NCBI RefSeq assembly: GCF_034479375.1
Contig: NZ_CP140155.1
Span: forward strand, 3,510,501-3,574,500
Direction of reading: 5' to 3'
Source of the DNA: Rhodopseudomonas palustris
Lineage (GTDB): Bacteria > Pseudomonadota > Alphaproteobacteria > Rhizobiales > Xanthobacteraceae
DNA: 64,000 nt
Position 1 is the first letter of the stretch, and every line of letters starts with the position of its first letter. Made by a program: the position numbers and the translations under genes. The notes beneath the pieces are model-generated. The model worked only from the letters and a program-made list of their open reading frames with translations, was not told the DNA's origin and did not search any database. Of this stretch, positions 26,582 through 36,016 are shown piece by piece.

Positions 26582-27131
26582 TGTTGAACGGCGCGACGAA
26601 CCTGCCGTCCTTGTCCATCAGATAGATCAGCGCGGTGTGGTCCATGGTGTAGTCGCCGTCCGAGGTCGGGACTTTCTTCGCATAGACCCGGTAGCCCTTC
26701 TCGATCCTGTCGGTGGCTTCGCGCGTGCCGGACAATCCCTTCAGATGCGGATCGAAACTCGACAGGTACTCTTTCATCGATTCGGGCGTGTCGCGCTCCG
26801 GATCGACCGAGACGAAATAGGCGTTGAGGCGTTCGGCGTCCGGCCCCAGCGCCTGCAGCACCTGGGTGATTTCGAACAGAGCGGTCGGGCAGACGTCCGG
26901 GCAGCGGGTGAAGCCGAAGAAGATCAGCGTCGGCTTGCCCTTCAGGCTCTGCTCGGTGACGACCTGCCCGTTCTGGTCGGTGAGCTGGAACGGGCCGCCG
27001 ATCGAGGCCGGCGCGGTGACCTTGGTCAGACCGCCGAGCAGCCACAGCACCACGACCAGGCCGACGACCAGACTGCCGGCGAACGCCGCGATGATGACGA
27101 GCGGACGGGTGGAAGAGGCTGGTGCGGCCAT
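26532..27131 (-). CDS. SCO1/SenC-type copper chaperone
   Basis: 199 residues from ATG 27131 with GAGG 8 bases upstream; longer in-frame starts exist but lack sites. A membrane anchor at about 8-32 is followed by a thioredoxin-like domain. The copper ligands CxxxC (TRCPDVCPTA) and the later His (TMDHTALIYLMD) are present. Family members deliver copper to the CuA or CuB centre of cytochrome oxidase on the periplasmic side. The gene stands without oxidase genes nearby. Confidence 0.93.
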   Translation of the reverse strand: MAAPASSTRPLVIIAAFAGSLVVGLVVVLWLLGGLTKVTAPASIGGPFQLTDQNGQVVTEQSLKGKPTLIFFGFTRCPDVCPTALFEITQVLQALGPDAERLNAYFVSVDPERDTPESMKEYLSSFDPHLKGLSGTREATDRIEKGYRVYAKKVPTSDGDYTMDHTALIYLMDKDGRFVAPFNIKRKPEEAAADLKRYL

Positions 27132-27295
27132 CGCGGTATCCTCGTCGAACGCCGGTCGACGAAGCGAACGTCCGCGGACCGGCAGGGGCACACGGCGCGC
27201 CGCCGCGTGTGCCGAAGCCATAGAGCGCTGCGTGACGACCGGCAAGCGCGCCCGCCGCGCGCAGGATCACGTGATGCGGAGCGGCGAGCTTGCCG

Positions 27296-27754
27296 TCAGC
27301 GCGAAGCTGAGGCCTGTGCGTCCATATAGCACGGGCGGTACATCGACATCAGTTGCTTGCCGCGCAGGAAGATCATCTGCCGCTTCAACCCGCCGCGTTT
27401 GGCGATCCAGCGGCGGATCTCCGCCGGATACATCGTGTACAGCATGTGCGTCGCTTCGGGATTGGTGATCGCGCGGCCGTTGGAACCGAGGTCCCAGGCC
27501 GCGTGGAAACCGAGATTGGCGCGCGAAGTGACGCAGATCTTGTCGTGCGGCACAGCGCCGAGCACGATGGTGCAGGCCGAGGCGCACAGACCGTCGATCA
27601 CCACGGTCTCGCCGGAGGAGCGGAGGCTCTGATATCTGTCGACGTAGGTTCCGATTCGGCCGCCGCGATCGTCCGCGATCCGGACCACGGCGTGACCGGA
27701 CGCCACACCGGCGAGAAGCAGCACAGCCGCAAGCAACCCCGTCAGCAATCTCAT
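27296..27754 (-). CDS. Small secreted ClpP/crotonase-fold protein, possible serine hydrolase
   Basis: 152 residues with signal peptide 1-21. The segment VVIDGLCASACTIVLGAV resembles the ClpP-like fold of COG3904-type periplasmic proteins. Ser59 (CASAC) and His84 (LGFHAAW) are 25 residues apart, the same spacing as the catalytic Ser and His of ClpP. Cysteines at 57 and 61 flank the Ser and could form a disulfide in the periplasm. Substrate and partners are unknown; the Sco gene follows 164 bp downstream on the same strand. Confidence 0.65.
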   Translation of the reverse strand: MRLLTGLLAAVLLLAGVASGHAVVRIADDRGGRIGTYVDRYQSLRSSGETVVIDGLCASACTIVLGAVPHDKICVTSRANLGFHAAWDLGSNGRAITNPEATHMLYTMYPAEIRRWIAKRGGLKRQMIFLRGKQLMSMYRPCYMDAQASASR

Positions 27755-28028
27755 AGCCCCGCCCCAGTCAGCTTTCAGTCAGCTCAGTTCCACGTCTGCC
27801 TGCTTCGCCGTCTCGATCAGGTGCGCCCGATTCAAGACATCGTCAGCGTGATTTCGGATCGGGTGTTTGTCCAGATCGCGGGGCTGCCTCGAATTAAATT
27901 CAAATCGAGTGTTGCAGGCGGGATGCAGTGGTGCGGGTCGGGGTCCCAATCTGAAACAGCATCGGCCCAAAGCCGTTGACCGCGCCGCATCGCGCGCGGT
28001 TCAATCGGTTCCTCGACGAGGAACGCTC

Positions 28029-29687
28029 ATGACGACAGATGCGGATGTGATTGTGATCGGCGCCGGGCTCGCCGGTCTGGTCGCCGCCACCGAGATCGCC
28101 GAGGCCGGACGCTCGGTGATCGTGATCGATCAGGAGGGCGAACAGAATTGCGGCGGTCAGGCGTTCTGGTCGTTCGGCGGGCTGTTCCTGGTCGATTCGC
28201 CGGAGCAGCGGCGGCTCGGAATTCGCGACAGCTACCAACTCGCGCTGCAGGACTGGCTCGGCGCAGCGGGCTTCGACCGCGACGAGGATCTGTGGCCGCG
28301 ACGCTGGGCCGAAGCCTATCTGGCGTTCGCCGCCGGCGAGAAGCGCGACTGGCTGCGGGCGATGGGGCATCGCATCTTCCCGGTGGTCGGCTGGGCCGAG
28401 CGCGGCGGCTATGATGCGATGAGCCACGGCAATTCGGTGCCGCGCTTCCACGTCACCTGGGGCACCGGGCCCGGACTGATCGAGCCGTTCGTGCGCCGCG
28501 CCCGCGCCGCGCGGGATGCCGGCCGCCTCACCTTCAAGTTCCGCCATCGCGTCGATGGGTTGACGATGACGAACGGGGTGGTCGAGGGCGTCAGCGGCGC
28601 GCTGCTCGAGCCGACGCAGGCCGAGCGCGGCGCCAGCAGTTCGCGCATCGTGATCGGCGACTTCGCGCTGCGGGCACAGGCGGTGATCGTCGCCTCGGGC
28701 GGCATCGGCGGCAATCATGATCTGGTGCGACAGAACTGGCCGCAGCGGCTCGGCAGCCCGCCGCAACGGATGATCTCCGGCGTGCCCGAACATGTCGACG
28801 GCCGCATGCTCGGCATCACCGAAGCCGCCGGCGCGCGGCTGATCAACCGCGACCGGATGTGGCACTATGTCGAGGGCCTGCAGAATTTCGCCCCGATCTG
28901 GCCGCGCCACGGCATCCGGATTTTGCCCGGACCGTCGTCGATGTGGTTCGACGCCACCGGCAAACGGCTGCCGGCGCCGCTATTTCCCGGCTCCGACACG
29001 CTCGGCCAACTCCACGCCATCATGGCAACCGGCTACGATTATTCCTGGTTCGTGCTGACGCAGGCGATCATCAAGAAGGAGTTCGCGCTGTCGGGCTCGG
29101 AGCAGAATCCGGACCTCACCGGCAAGAGCTGGCTGATGACCGCGCGCCGCGCCACCAACAAGGGCGCACCGGCGCCGGTCGAAGCCTTCAAGAGCAAGGG
29201 GGCCGACTTCATCGTCCGCGACAACCTCGCCGATCTCGTCACCGCGATGAACGCGCTGTCCGGCGACAATCTGCTGACGCTCGACGCGCTGCGCACGCAG
29301 ATCGAGGCGCGCGACCGGCAGATCGACAATGCCTTCGTCAAGGACGCGCAGGTGATGAACATCCACAATGCGCGGCGCTATATCGGCGACCGGCTGATCC
29401 GCATCGCGAAGCCGCACAAGATCCTCGATCCGGCTTACGGCCCGCTGATCGCGGTGCGGCTCAACATCCTCACCCGCAAGACGCTGGGCGGATTCGAGAC
29501 CGATCTCGACGCCCGCGTGTTCGGCCAAGGCGGGGCGATCATTCCCGGGCTGTACGCGGTCGGCGAAGCCGCCGGCTTCGGCGGCGGCGGCATGCACGGC
29601 TATCGCTCGCTCGAAGGCACGTTCCTGGGCGGCTGCCTGTTCTCCGGCCGCAATGCCGGCCGCGCGGCGGCAGAGGCGGTGGCTTGA
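28029..29687 (+). CDS. FAD-binding dehydrogenase (fumarate reductase/KstD-like)
   Basis: 552 residues from ATG 28029, preceded by GAGGAAC; frames upstream of this are open but carry no site. The N-terminal dinucleotide-binding motif (VIVIGAGLAGLVAATEIAEA) and the C-terminal FAD motif (GLYAVGEAAGFGGGGMHGYR) are typical of the succinate dehydrogenase/fumarate reductase flavoprotein family. It resembles the COG3573 group, annotated only as FAD-binding dehydrogenase; it has no export signal, so it is cytoplasmic. Its substrate, perhaps a steroid or other alkene, cannot be read from sequence. Confidence 0.88.
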   Translation: MTTDADVIVIGAGLAGLVAATEIAEAGRSVIVIDQEGEQNCGGQAFWSFGGLFLVDSPEQRRLGIRDSYQLALQDWLGAAGFDRDEDLWPRRWAEAYLAFAAGEKRDWLRAMGHRIFPVVGWAERGGYDAMSHGNSVPRFHVTWGTGPGLIEPFVRRARAARDAGRLTFKFRHRVDGLTMTNGVVEGVSGALLEPTQAERGASSSRIVIGDFALRAQAVIVASGGIGGNHDLVRQNWPQRLGSPPQRMISGVPEHVDGRMLGITEAAGARLINRDRMWHYVEGLQNFAPIWPRHGIRILPGPSSMWFDATGKRLPAPLFPGSDTLGQLHAIMATGYDYSWFVLTQAIIKKEFALSGSEQNPDLTGKSWLMTARRATNKGAPAPVEAFKSKGADFIVRDNLADLVTAMNALSGDNLLTLDALRTQIEARDRQIDNAFVKDAQVMNIHNARRYIGDRLIRIAKPHKILDPAYGPLIAVRLNILTRKTLGGFETDLDARVFGQGGAIIPGLYAVGEAAGFGGGGMHGYRSLEGTFLGGCLFSGRNAGRAAAEAVA

Positions 29688-29987
29688 CACCGCGTAGCGT
29701 GACGCAAAGCATAAATCCCAACTGTCCAGAGTGCATTCGCGTTCGGTCGATTATTCATTGGTATTACTACCAACCCTACACGCAGCGCGCGCACTTTAAG
29801 GCAAGATTAGCGAACGTCGCGCAACACTGATTCACAAAGCAATCATGGCAGTCATCGCCTCGCCGGTGAGGCGCCGCGTCTGCGTTCAAAATTGCCAGCA
29901 ACACTTTCCTTGCCGCCGGACCGCCCTCGCTCACGAACGCGCGACGGCGAGTGCTGGTCGGCGGACAGCAATTGACTGAGGATACCC
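29688..29987. other. Intergenic region before an HBM chemoreceptor
   Basis: 300 bp with no gene seen. It is AT-richer at about 29730-29850, fitting a promoter region. Confidence 0.5.
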
Positions 29988-31958
29988 ATGTCGCTCCGCC
30001 TTCGTCTCAGCCACAAGATCAATTCCATCGCCGCGGTCGGGATTGCCGGTGTTCTCGCCCTCGGCGGGCTGTTCATGCTGGGGAGCGCGTCGCAGGAAGC
30101 CGCGCGGCTGGAAGACGAACGCGCGCGGGCGCTCGGCGACAGCAATACATTGCTGCAAATCGCGATGCTCGAGCAGCGCCGCGCCGAGAAGAACTTCATG
30201 CTCCGCAAGGATGACGCCTACGTCGCCGCGCACCAGGAAGGCGGCAAATCGGCCCGTGCGACGGTCGCCGACATGATCCGTCAAACCGAAGCGGCGGGTC
30301 GGTCCGACCTCACCCGCAACCTCCGATCAATCGAGGCCGGCTACGCCGACTACGAGCGCCACTTCGCCCAACTCGCCGCCGCCCAGATCAAGCTCGGGCT
30401 GAAGGAGACCCTCGGGTTGGAAGGCGGCCTGCGCAAGTCGGTCCACGAGATCGAGGCCGCGCTCGGCAAGTTCGACGAACCGGCGCTGACGACCACGATG
30501 CTGATGATGCGACGGCACGAGAAGGACTTCATGCTCCGCCGCAATCCGAAATACGGCGACGACATCAAGAAGCGCGCCGCCGAATTCTCCGCCCGGCTGG
30601 CCGCGTCCGGTCTTCCCGCCGCGACCAAGGCCGACGTGGATCAGAAGCTCGCCGCCTATCAGCATGACTTCTTCGCCTGGATGGACGCCGCGCTGGTGCT
30701 GGCACGGGACGAACTGGCGCTGGTGAAGAGTTTCCGCGCGATCGAGCCGGTGATCCGGGACGTCGGTGCGACGATCCAGCAATCGACCGAGCAGGCCAAG
30801 GCGGCCGCCGCCGCGGCGCGGGAGGCGACCACGCTGCGCATGCAGATCGCGATCGCGGCGATCATCCTGGCCGTCAGCCTGCTCGGCCTCTTGATCGGCC
30901 GGTCGGTGGCGCGACCGCTGAAGGGCCTCACCGTCGGGCTGAAGGAACTCGGCGCCGGCAATTTCGACGTGGTGCTGCCCGGCCTCGACCGCCACGACGA
31001 GATCGGCGACATGGCGAAGGCGGTGGAATCGTTCAAGCTGAAGGCGCAGGAGAAAGCCCGCGCCGAGTCGGAGGCCAAGGCGGAGCAGGATCGCATCGCC
31101 GCCGAGCAGCGCAAGCACGACATGCACAGACTGGCCACGCAATTCGAGGAAGCGGTCGGCGAGATCGTCGAGACGGTGTCGTCGGCCTCGACGGAGCTCG
31201 AAGCCTCGGCGACGACGCTGACGACCACTGCGCAACACGCCCAACAGTTCACCACGCTGGTCGCGACGGCATCGGAGGAAGCCTCGACCAATGTTCAGTC
31301 GGTGGCCTCCGCCAGCGAAGAGATGGCGTCGTCGGTCAACGAGATCAGCCGACAGGTGCAGGAATCGGCGCGGATCGCCAGCGAGGCGGTGACGCAAGCG
31401 CAAGAGACCAACGACCGGGTCAGCCATCTGTCGGAAGCCGCGGCGCGAATCGGCGACGTGGTCGAACTGATCAACAGCATCGCCTCGCAGACCAACCTGC
31501 TGGCGCTCAACGCCACCATCGAGGCGGCGCGCGCCGGCGACGCCGGACGCGGCTTCGCCGTGGTGGCGAGCGAGGTCAAGCTGCTGGCCGAGCAGACCGC
31601 GAAGGCGACCGAGCAGATCAGCCAGCAGGTCGGCGGCATCCAGACCGCGACCGGGCAGTCGGTGGCATCGATCCGACAGATCGGCACCACGATCGCGCGG
31701 ATGTCGGAGATCGCCGAGACGATCGCCGCCGCCGTCGAGGAACAGGGTGCCGCCACGCAGGAGATTTCGCGCAACGTCCAGCACGCCGCTGCCGGCACGC
31801 AGCAGGTCTCGGCCAACATCGTCGAGGTGCAGCGCGGCGCGAGCGAGACCGGCTCGGCGTCGACGCAGGTCCTGTCGGCCGCGCATTCGTTGTCGCACGA
31901 CAGCACACGACTGAAGGACGAGGTCGGCCGCTTCCTGCGCACCGTCCGCGCCGCCTGA
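29988..31958 (+). CDS. Methyl-accepting chemotaxis protein with HBM sensor domain
   Basis: 656 residues. Membrane helix about 12-32, then a long helical periplasmic domain (35-280) with two matching helices, [13 protein letters not shown] and [15 protein letters not shown], the signature of the helical bimodular (HBM) domain that binds organic acids in characterised homologues. Second membrane helix about 283-303, HAMP 304-356, signalling coil with intact tip ([19 protein letters not shown]). No CheR-tethering tail. By family analogy it may steer cells to a carboxylate; the lig operon for aromatic acids is nearby, but no link is proven. Confidence 0.93.
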   Translation: MSLRLRLSHKINSIAAVGIAGVLALGGLFMLGSASQEAARLEDERARALGDSNTLLQIAMLEQRRAEKNFMLRKDDAYVAAHQEGGKSARATVADMIRQTEAAGRSDLTRNLRSIEAGYADYERHFAQLAAAQIKLGLKETLGLEGGLRKSVHEIEAALGKFDEPALTTTMLMMRRHEKDFMLRRNPKYGDDIKKRAAEFSARLAASGLPAATKADVDQKLAAYQHDFFAWMDAALVLARDELALVKSFRAIEPVIRDVGATIQQSTEQAKAAAAAAREATTLRMQIAIAAIILAVSLLGLLIGRSVARPLKGLTVGLKELGAGNFDVVLPGLDRHDEIGDMAKAVESFKLKAQEKARAESEAKAEQDRIAAEQRKHDMHRLATQFEEAVGEIVETVSSASTELEASATTLTTTAQHAQQFTTLVATASEEASTNVQSVASASEEMASSVNEISRQVQESARIASEAVTQAQETNDRVSHLSEAAARIGDVVELINSIASQTNLLALNATIEAARAGDAGRGFAVVASEVKLLAEQTAKATEQISQQVGGIQTATGQSVASIRQIGTTIARMSEIAETIAAAVEEQGAATQEISRNVQHAAAGTQQVSANIVEVQRGASETGSASTQVLSAAHSLSHDSTRLKDEVGRFLRTVRAA

Positions 31959-31971
31959 TCGGAAAACACCA

Positions 31972-32010
31972 CGTTAACGGCGCCGTGCTGATCGTGCTGC
32001 GCCGTTAACG
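31972..32010. terminator. Perfect 12-bp inverted repeat after the chemoreceptor gene
   Basis: CGTTAACGGCGC (31972-31983) and GCGCCGTTAACG (31999-32010) pair exactly around a 15-nt loop, 13 bp after the stop. No T-run follows. A terminator is likely, but it also precedes the next gene and could be an operator. Confidence 0.6.
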
Positions 32011-32106
32011 CTGTTCATAAAGGTTGATATCGCTCGTTCGTTGACGGCGCGCGGCGATGCAATCGAAGATGGCGGCGGTTTCAACCCTGAAAGCGCAGGT
32101 CCCGCC

Positions 32107-32484
32107 ATGTCACGCCTCAACGCCGCCTTGATCGCTTCCGCCGTCGTCGCCGGCGCCGTCGCGCTGCCGACCGCTGCTTCGGCCTGCTACGGCTGCTACA
32201 CGCCGCCGCCCTGCCACACCTGCTATCAGCAGCAGGTGGCGCCGCCGCAATACCGCACCGTCGAAGAGACCGTGATGGTGGCGCCGGGCCGCGTCGTCGC
32301 GCATCGCACGCCGGCGCAGTACCGCACCGTGATGGTGCCGAAGACCGTGATGGTCGCGCCGGAAGGCGTCGAATACGAGCGCATTCCGCCGCAATACGCC
32401 ACGCGCGAGCGGGTCGAGATGGTGGCGCCGGCGCAGGTCTACTACGCGCCGGTGCGCCCGCGCTGCGGCGGCTGCGGCTGGTAG
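32107..32484 (+). CDS. Small secreted repeat protein with Cys-rich ends
   Basis: 125 residues. ATG 32107 is chosen because it starts the signal peptide (MSRLNAALIASAVVAGAVAL, cleaved near ASA). The mature protein opens with a Cys cluster (CYGCYTPPPCHTCY), continues with three repeats of about 24 residues beginning QYRTV/QYRTV/QYATR and containing VMVAP or EMVAP, and ends CGGCGW. The repeats are rich in Val/Tyr/Pro and likely beta-structured. Cys pairs at both ends could bind metal or cross-link. Unknown function; related repeat proteins are common in Bradyrhizobium relatives (recollection, not searched). Confidence 0.7.
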   Translation: MSRLNAALIASAVVAGAVALPTAASACYGCYTPPPCHTCYQQQVAPPQYRTVEETVMVAPGRVVAHRTPAQYRTVMVPKTVMVAPEGVEYERIPPQYATRERVEMVAPAQVYYAPVRPRCGGCGW

Positions 32485-32503
32485 GCAATCAACGACTCTA
32501 TCC

Positions 32504-32586
32504 TCGTCCTTGCGGGCGGAGCGAAGCAATCCAGCCGCACGTCGCGGAGCTGGATTGCTTCGTCGCTTCGCTCCTCGCAAGGACGA
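32504..32586. repeat. Palindromic repeat, 'AAGCAATCCAG...CTGGATTGCTTCG' family
   Basis: TCGTCCTTGCG and CGCAAGGACGA outer arms, AAGCAATCCAG and CTGGATTGCTT inner arms. The same family lies in the mod operon at 60485-60566 and 61383-61473. It separates two convergent genes here and may terminate both. Confidence 0.85.
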
Positions 32587-32589
32587 AGA

Positions 32590-33756
32590 TCACCCTCGCC
32601 GGTGCGGCAGCGTCCAGCCCTCGAGCTTGCGCAGGCCCGGCTCGCGGCGCTCCAGCCACCAGCCGTATTGCTTCGGCCAGTCGGCGAACACTTCGCCGTC
32701 GTCTTCGGTGAGTTCGAGCTGGGCGTGCAGCGTCCAGTTCGGATCGAACAGCGCCTCGCGGCCGATCGCGATCAGATCGGCGTGGCCCTGCTCGACGATC
32801 TTCTCCGCCTGATCCGGATGTAGAATCAACCCGACCGCGATAGTCGGAATGTCGGCCTCCTTGCGGATGGTTTCGGCGAACGGCACCTGGAAGCCGTAGC
32901 CGCGTGGAATCCGCGCCGCGGTGGCGGAGCCGAGCAACCCGCCCGACGAACAGTCGATGATGTCGGCGCCGCGCGCTTTGGCTTCCCGCGCGAACACCAC
33001 CGAATCGGCGAGTTCGATGCCGCCCTCGACCCCGTCGACCGACGATACCCGCACCGCCAGCGGCAGCGTGTCGGGCCATGCCGCCCGCACCGTCTCGATC
33101 ACCTGCAGCGGAAACCGCATCCGGCCGTCGCGGCTGCCGCCGTATTCGTCGGTCCGCATGTTGGACAGCGGCGACAGGAACGAGTGCAGCAGATAGCCGT
33201 GGGCGCAATGCACTTCGAGCATCTCGAAACCGGCATCGACTGCGCGCAGCGTCGCGGCGCGCCAGGCATCGAGCAACTCGCCGAGTTGATCCTCCGAGAG
33301 TTCCTGCGGCGTCAGCCAGCCCTCTTCCATCGGGAGCGGGCTCGGCGCGACGATCGGCCACGGCTGATCCCCGCGCGCACGATCTTCGGCGGTGAGCGCG
33401 GCGTTGCCGTACCACGGGCGCTGCATGCTGGCCTTGCGGCCGGCATGGGCGAGCTGGATCGCCGGCACCGCGCCGTTGTCGCGCAGGAACGCGGCGATCC
33501 GCTCCAGCGGCTTGACCTGGCCGTCGTGCCAAAGCCCGAGATCGCCGTGGGTGATGCGGCCGTTGGCGGTGACTGCGGTGGCTTCCACCATCACGATGCC
33601 GGCGCCGCCCTGAGCGAACTTGCCGAGATGGACGAGGTGCCAGTCGTTGGCGACGCCGTCGACCGCAGAGTACTGGCACATCGGCGAGATCAGGATGCGG
33701 TTCTTGGCGGTGATGCCACGCAGGGTAAGCGGGCGGAACAGCGGCGGCTGCGACAT
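32590..33756 (-). CDS. NADH:flavin oxidoreductase, YqjM-like old yellow enzyme
   Basis: 388 residues from ATG 33756 (GGAG 6 bases upstream; GTG at 33768 also in frame). An FMN TIM barrel. Cys27 in SPMCQYS and the Tyr two residues on match the thermophilic-like OYE class (YqjM); the substrate-binding His pair is in CAHGYLLHSF, and IQLAHAGRK is typical. Catalyses NAD(P)H-dependent reduction of activated alkenes in the cytoplasm; the natural substrate is unknown. It is divergent from the binding-protein gene at the head of the lig region. Confidence 0.93.
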   Translation of the reverse strand: MSQPPLFRPLTLRGITAKNRILISPMCQYSAVDGVANDWHLVHLGKFAQGGAGIVMVEATAVTANGRITHGDLGLWHDGQVKPLERIAAFLRDNGAVPAIQLAHAGRKASMQRPWYGNAALTAEDRARGDQPWPIVAPSPLPMEEGWLTPQELSEDQLGELLDAWRAATLRAVDAGFEMLEVHCAHGYLLHSFLSPLSNMRTDEYGGSRDGRMRFPLQVIETVRAAWPDTLPLAVRVSSVDGVEGGIELADSVVFAREAKARGADIIDCSSGGLLGSATAARIPRGYGFQVPFAETIRKEADIPTIAVGLILHPDQAEKIVEQGHADLIAIGREALFDPNWTLHAQLELTEDDGEVFADWPKQYGWWLERREPGLRKLEGWTLPHRRG

Positions 33757-33946
33757 CGGGCTCTCCACAGCTCTCTACTTCGGATTCGTTGGCATCAGGG
33801 TCTGCCCTGTGGCGGGAGCAGCGTCAATCCGGGCGCGCCGACGCGGCCGGCGCGGCCCGTCCGGCGGAATTCAGCGGTCGCGGCCAGCCTCGGTCAATTG
33901 CTTGCTGCGATTGTGAAATCCGGCACATTTGGACTATCGTCGAAAG

Positions 33947-34945
33947 ATGACGCTGATCAGCCGACAATGCACTCGCCGCCTCGCCGCGATCGTCGCCGCG
34001 CTTGCGCTCCTGACCGGATTGCTGCCGGTCGACCGCGCCGGCGCCGAGGGACTGTATCCCGCGCGCCCCGTCCGCATCGTGGTGCCGTTCGCCGCGGGCG
34101 GGGTCGCCGATATCACCGCGCGTCTGGTGGCCGACCGGCTCGGCGCCAAGCTCGGCAGCCGCTTCTACATCGAGAACCAGCCCGGCGCCGGCGGCATCAC
34201 CGCGGCGCGCACCGTGATGTCGGCGCAGCCCGACGGCTACACGCTGGCGCTGCTGTCCAACGGCACGGCGATCAGCGCCTCGCTGTTCAAGAAGCTGCCG
34301 TTCGACCCGGTCAAGGATTTCGCGCCGGTCTCGACGCTGGGGTTCTTCGACTTCCTGTTCGTGGTTCGCGCCGATGCGCCGTTCAAGACGATGGAAGACT
34401 TCATCAAGGCGGGCAAGCAGAGCCCCGGCCGGTTCAATGTCGGCACCATCATTCTCGGCAGTACGCAGAATCTCGCGGCCGGCATGTTCAGGACCGCGGC
34501 GGGGATCGACTTCGTCGTGATCCCGCATCGCGGCACGCCGGAAGTGCTGGTGTCGCTGCTGCAGGGCAATCTCGACATGGCGATCGACAGCTATTCGGCG
34601 CTGAAGGGCAGCCTCGACGACGGCAAGATCCGTGCGCTGGCGGCCTCGGGGCCGCTGCGCTCAAAGATCACGCCGAACGTGCCGACGCTGCGCGAAAACG
34701 GACTGGAGGTGAGCATCGAATCCTGGAACGCGCTGTTCGCGCCGGCCTCGACGCCGCCGGCGGTGATCAGCACGCTGAACCGCGCGCTGCAGGAGGTTCT
34801 CGCCGACCCGGCGCTGAAGAAACAACTGCTCGACCTCGGCGTCGACGCGCGCGGCTCGACGCCGGATCAACTCGCCACGCGACTGCGCACCGACATCGAG
34901 AAATGGAAGGCCGTGATCGACGCCTCCGGGATCGAGAAACAATAG
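33947..34945 (+). CDS. Tripartite tricarboxylate transporter (Bug/TctC) substrate-binding protein
   Basis: 332 residues from ATG 33947 (GAAAG just upstream; TTG at 33929 in frame). Signal peptide to about residue 34. Bug-family hallmarks: YPARPVRIVVPFAAGGVADI near the mature N-terminus, IENQPGAGGITAA, ALAASGPLRSKITPNVPTL. Such periplasmic proteins bind carboxylates, often aromatic acids. No TctA/TctB membrane genes are adjacent. The lysR gene starts 25 bp after it, so the two may form a unit, with uptake of an aromatic acid for the lig pathway as a reasonable guess. Confidence 0.9.
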   Translation: MTLISRQCTRRLAAIVAALALLTGLLPVDRAGAEGLYPARPVRIVVPFAAGGVADITARLVADRLGAKLGSRFYIENQPGAGGITAARTVMSAQPDGYTLALLSNGTAISASLFKKLPFDPVKDFAPVSTLGFFDFLFVVRADAPFKTMEDFIKAGKQSPGRFNVGTIILGSTQNLAAGMFRTAAGIDFVVIPHRGTPEVLVSLLQGNLDMAIDSYSALKGSLDDGKIRALAASGPLRSKITPNVPTLRENGLEVSIESWNALFAPASTPPAVISTLNRALQEVLADPALKKQLLDLGVDARGSTPDQLATRLRTDIEKWKAVIDASGIEKQ

Positions 34946-34970
34946 CCGCCCCTCCGGGCGAGGCGCTTCA

Positions 34971-35873
34971 ATGAATCTCAAGCAGCTCGAATATTTCATG
35001 CGCGTGGCCGAGCTCGGCTCGTTCAGCAAGGCGGCGATGATGCTCGACATCGCGCAGCCGGCGCTGAGCCGGCAGGTCCGCGGGCTGGAGACCGAGCTCA
35101 ACCAGCAGCTATTCCTGCGCAACGGCCGCGGCGTGGCGTTGACCGAAGCAGGACGGCGGCTGTTCGACCACAGCGTCGGCATCATGCAGATGGTGGCGCA
35201 TGCGCGCGAGGATCTCGGCGCCAGCCGCGACGCGCCGGTCGGCCGCGTCACCATCGGGCTGCCGCCCTCGATCGGCCGCCAGCTCACGCTGCCTTTGATC
35301 GATCGCTTCAAGCGCGAATTGCCGGCGGCGCGGCTGGCGATCGTCGAAGGGCTGTCGTCGCATATCGTCGAATGGGTCACCACCGGCCGCGCCGATGTCG
35401 GGCTGGTGTACAATCCGGAAGCGCAATCCGGCATCGACATCACGCCGCTGCTGCAGGAGCCGCTCGGCCTCGTCAGCCGCGCGCCGAAGGGCAAGCGCGG
35501 CCAGCCGGCGCCGCCGCTGCCGTTCAAGGAACTATCGACCTATCCGCTGATCGTGCCCGAGCGTGTCCATGCGATGCGCAGGCTGCTGGAGACCCAGGCG
35601 GCGCTCGCCGGCGTCAAACTCGACATTGCCTGGGAGGTCTCCAGCGTGCCGTCGATCATCGAGCTGGTCTGCGCCGGCTACGGCCATGCGGTGCTGACCG
35701 CGAGCGGCGTCGCCGCCTCGCCGCGCGCCGCCGAGCTGAGTATGCGCAGGCTGGTGGAGCCGGCGGCGACCAGCGCGCTGTGCCTCGCAGTGTCCGCGAC
35801 GAGACGGCCGACGCCGCTGGCGCAATATACCATGCGGCTGTTGACCGAGCTCGCGCGCGGCCTGCCGACCTGA
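34971..35873 (+). CDS. LysR-type regulator, likely controller of the lig operon
   Basis: 300 residues, GAGG 8 bases before ATG. N-terminal winged HTH at residues 1-60 (LKQLEYFMRVAELGSFSKAA, then QPALSRQVRGLE) and a periplasmic-binding-like effector domain from about 90. It is nearest in type to the nitrogen-assimilation/CbnR LysR branch. It reads in the same direction as the lig genes and lies 143 bp before galD, where its operator would be expected. The effector is probably a pathway intermediate or protocatechuate, by analogy. Confidence 0.88.
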   Translation: MNLKQLEYFMRVAELGSFSKAAMMLDIAQPALSRQVRGLETELNQQLFLRNGRGVALTEAGRRLFDHSVGIMQMVAHAREDLGASRDAPVGRVTIGLPPSIGRQLTLPLIDRFKRELPAARLAIVEGLSSHIVEWVTTGRADVGLVYNPEAQSGIDITPLLQEPLGLVSRAPKGKRGQPAPPLPFKELSTYPLIVPERVHAMRRLLETQAALAGVKLDIAWEVSSVPSIIELVCAGYGHAVLTASGVAASPRAAELSMRRLVEPAATSALCLAVSATRRPTPLAQYTMRLLTELARGLPT

Positions 35874-36016
35874 ACCCGCCGCAAGCCGCCCGTGCTGGGG
35901 CGGCATGGCGATGTGCTTTCGCCATGCCTTAACCCGATAGCTGTTATTGACACGTCGCGGTGGCGTCGTTCGCCCGCCATCGCCACAATGGTCACAACAA
36001 TCCGGGAAGGAAGCGA

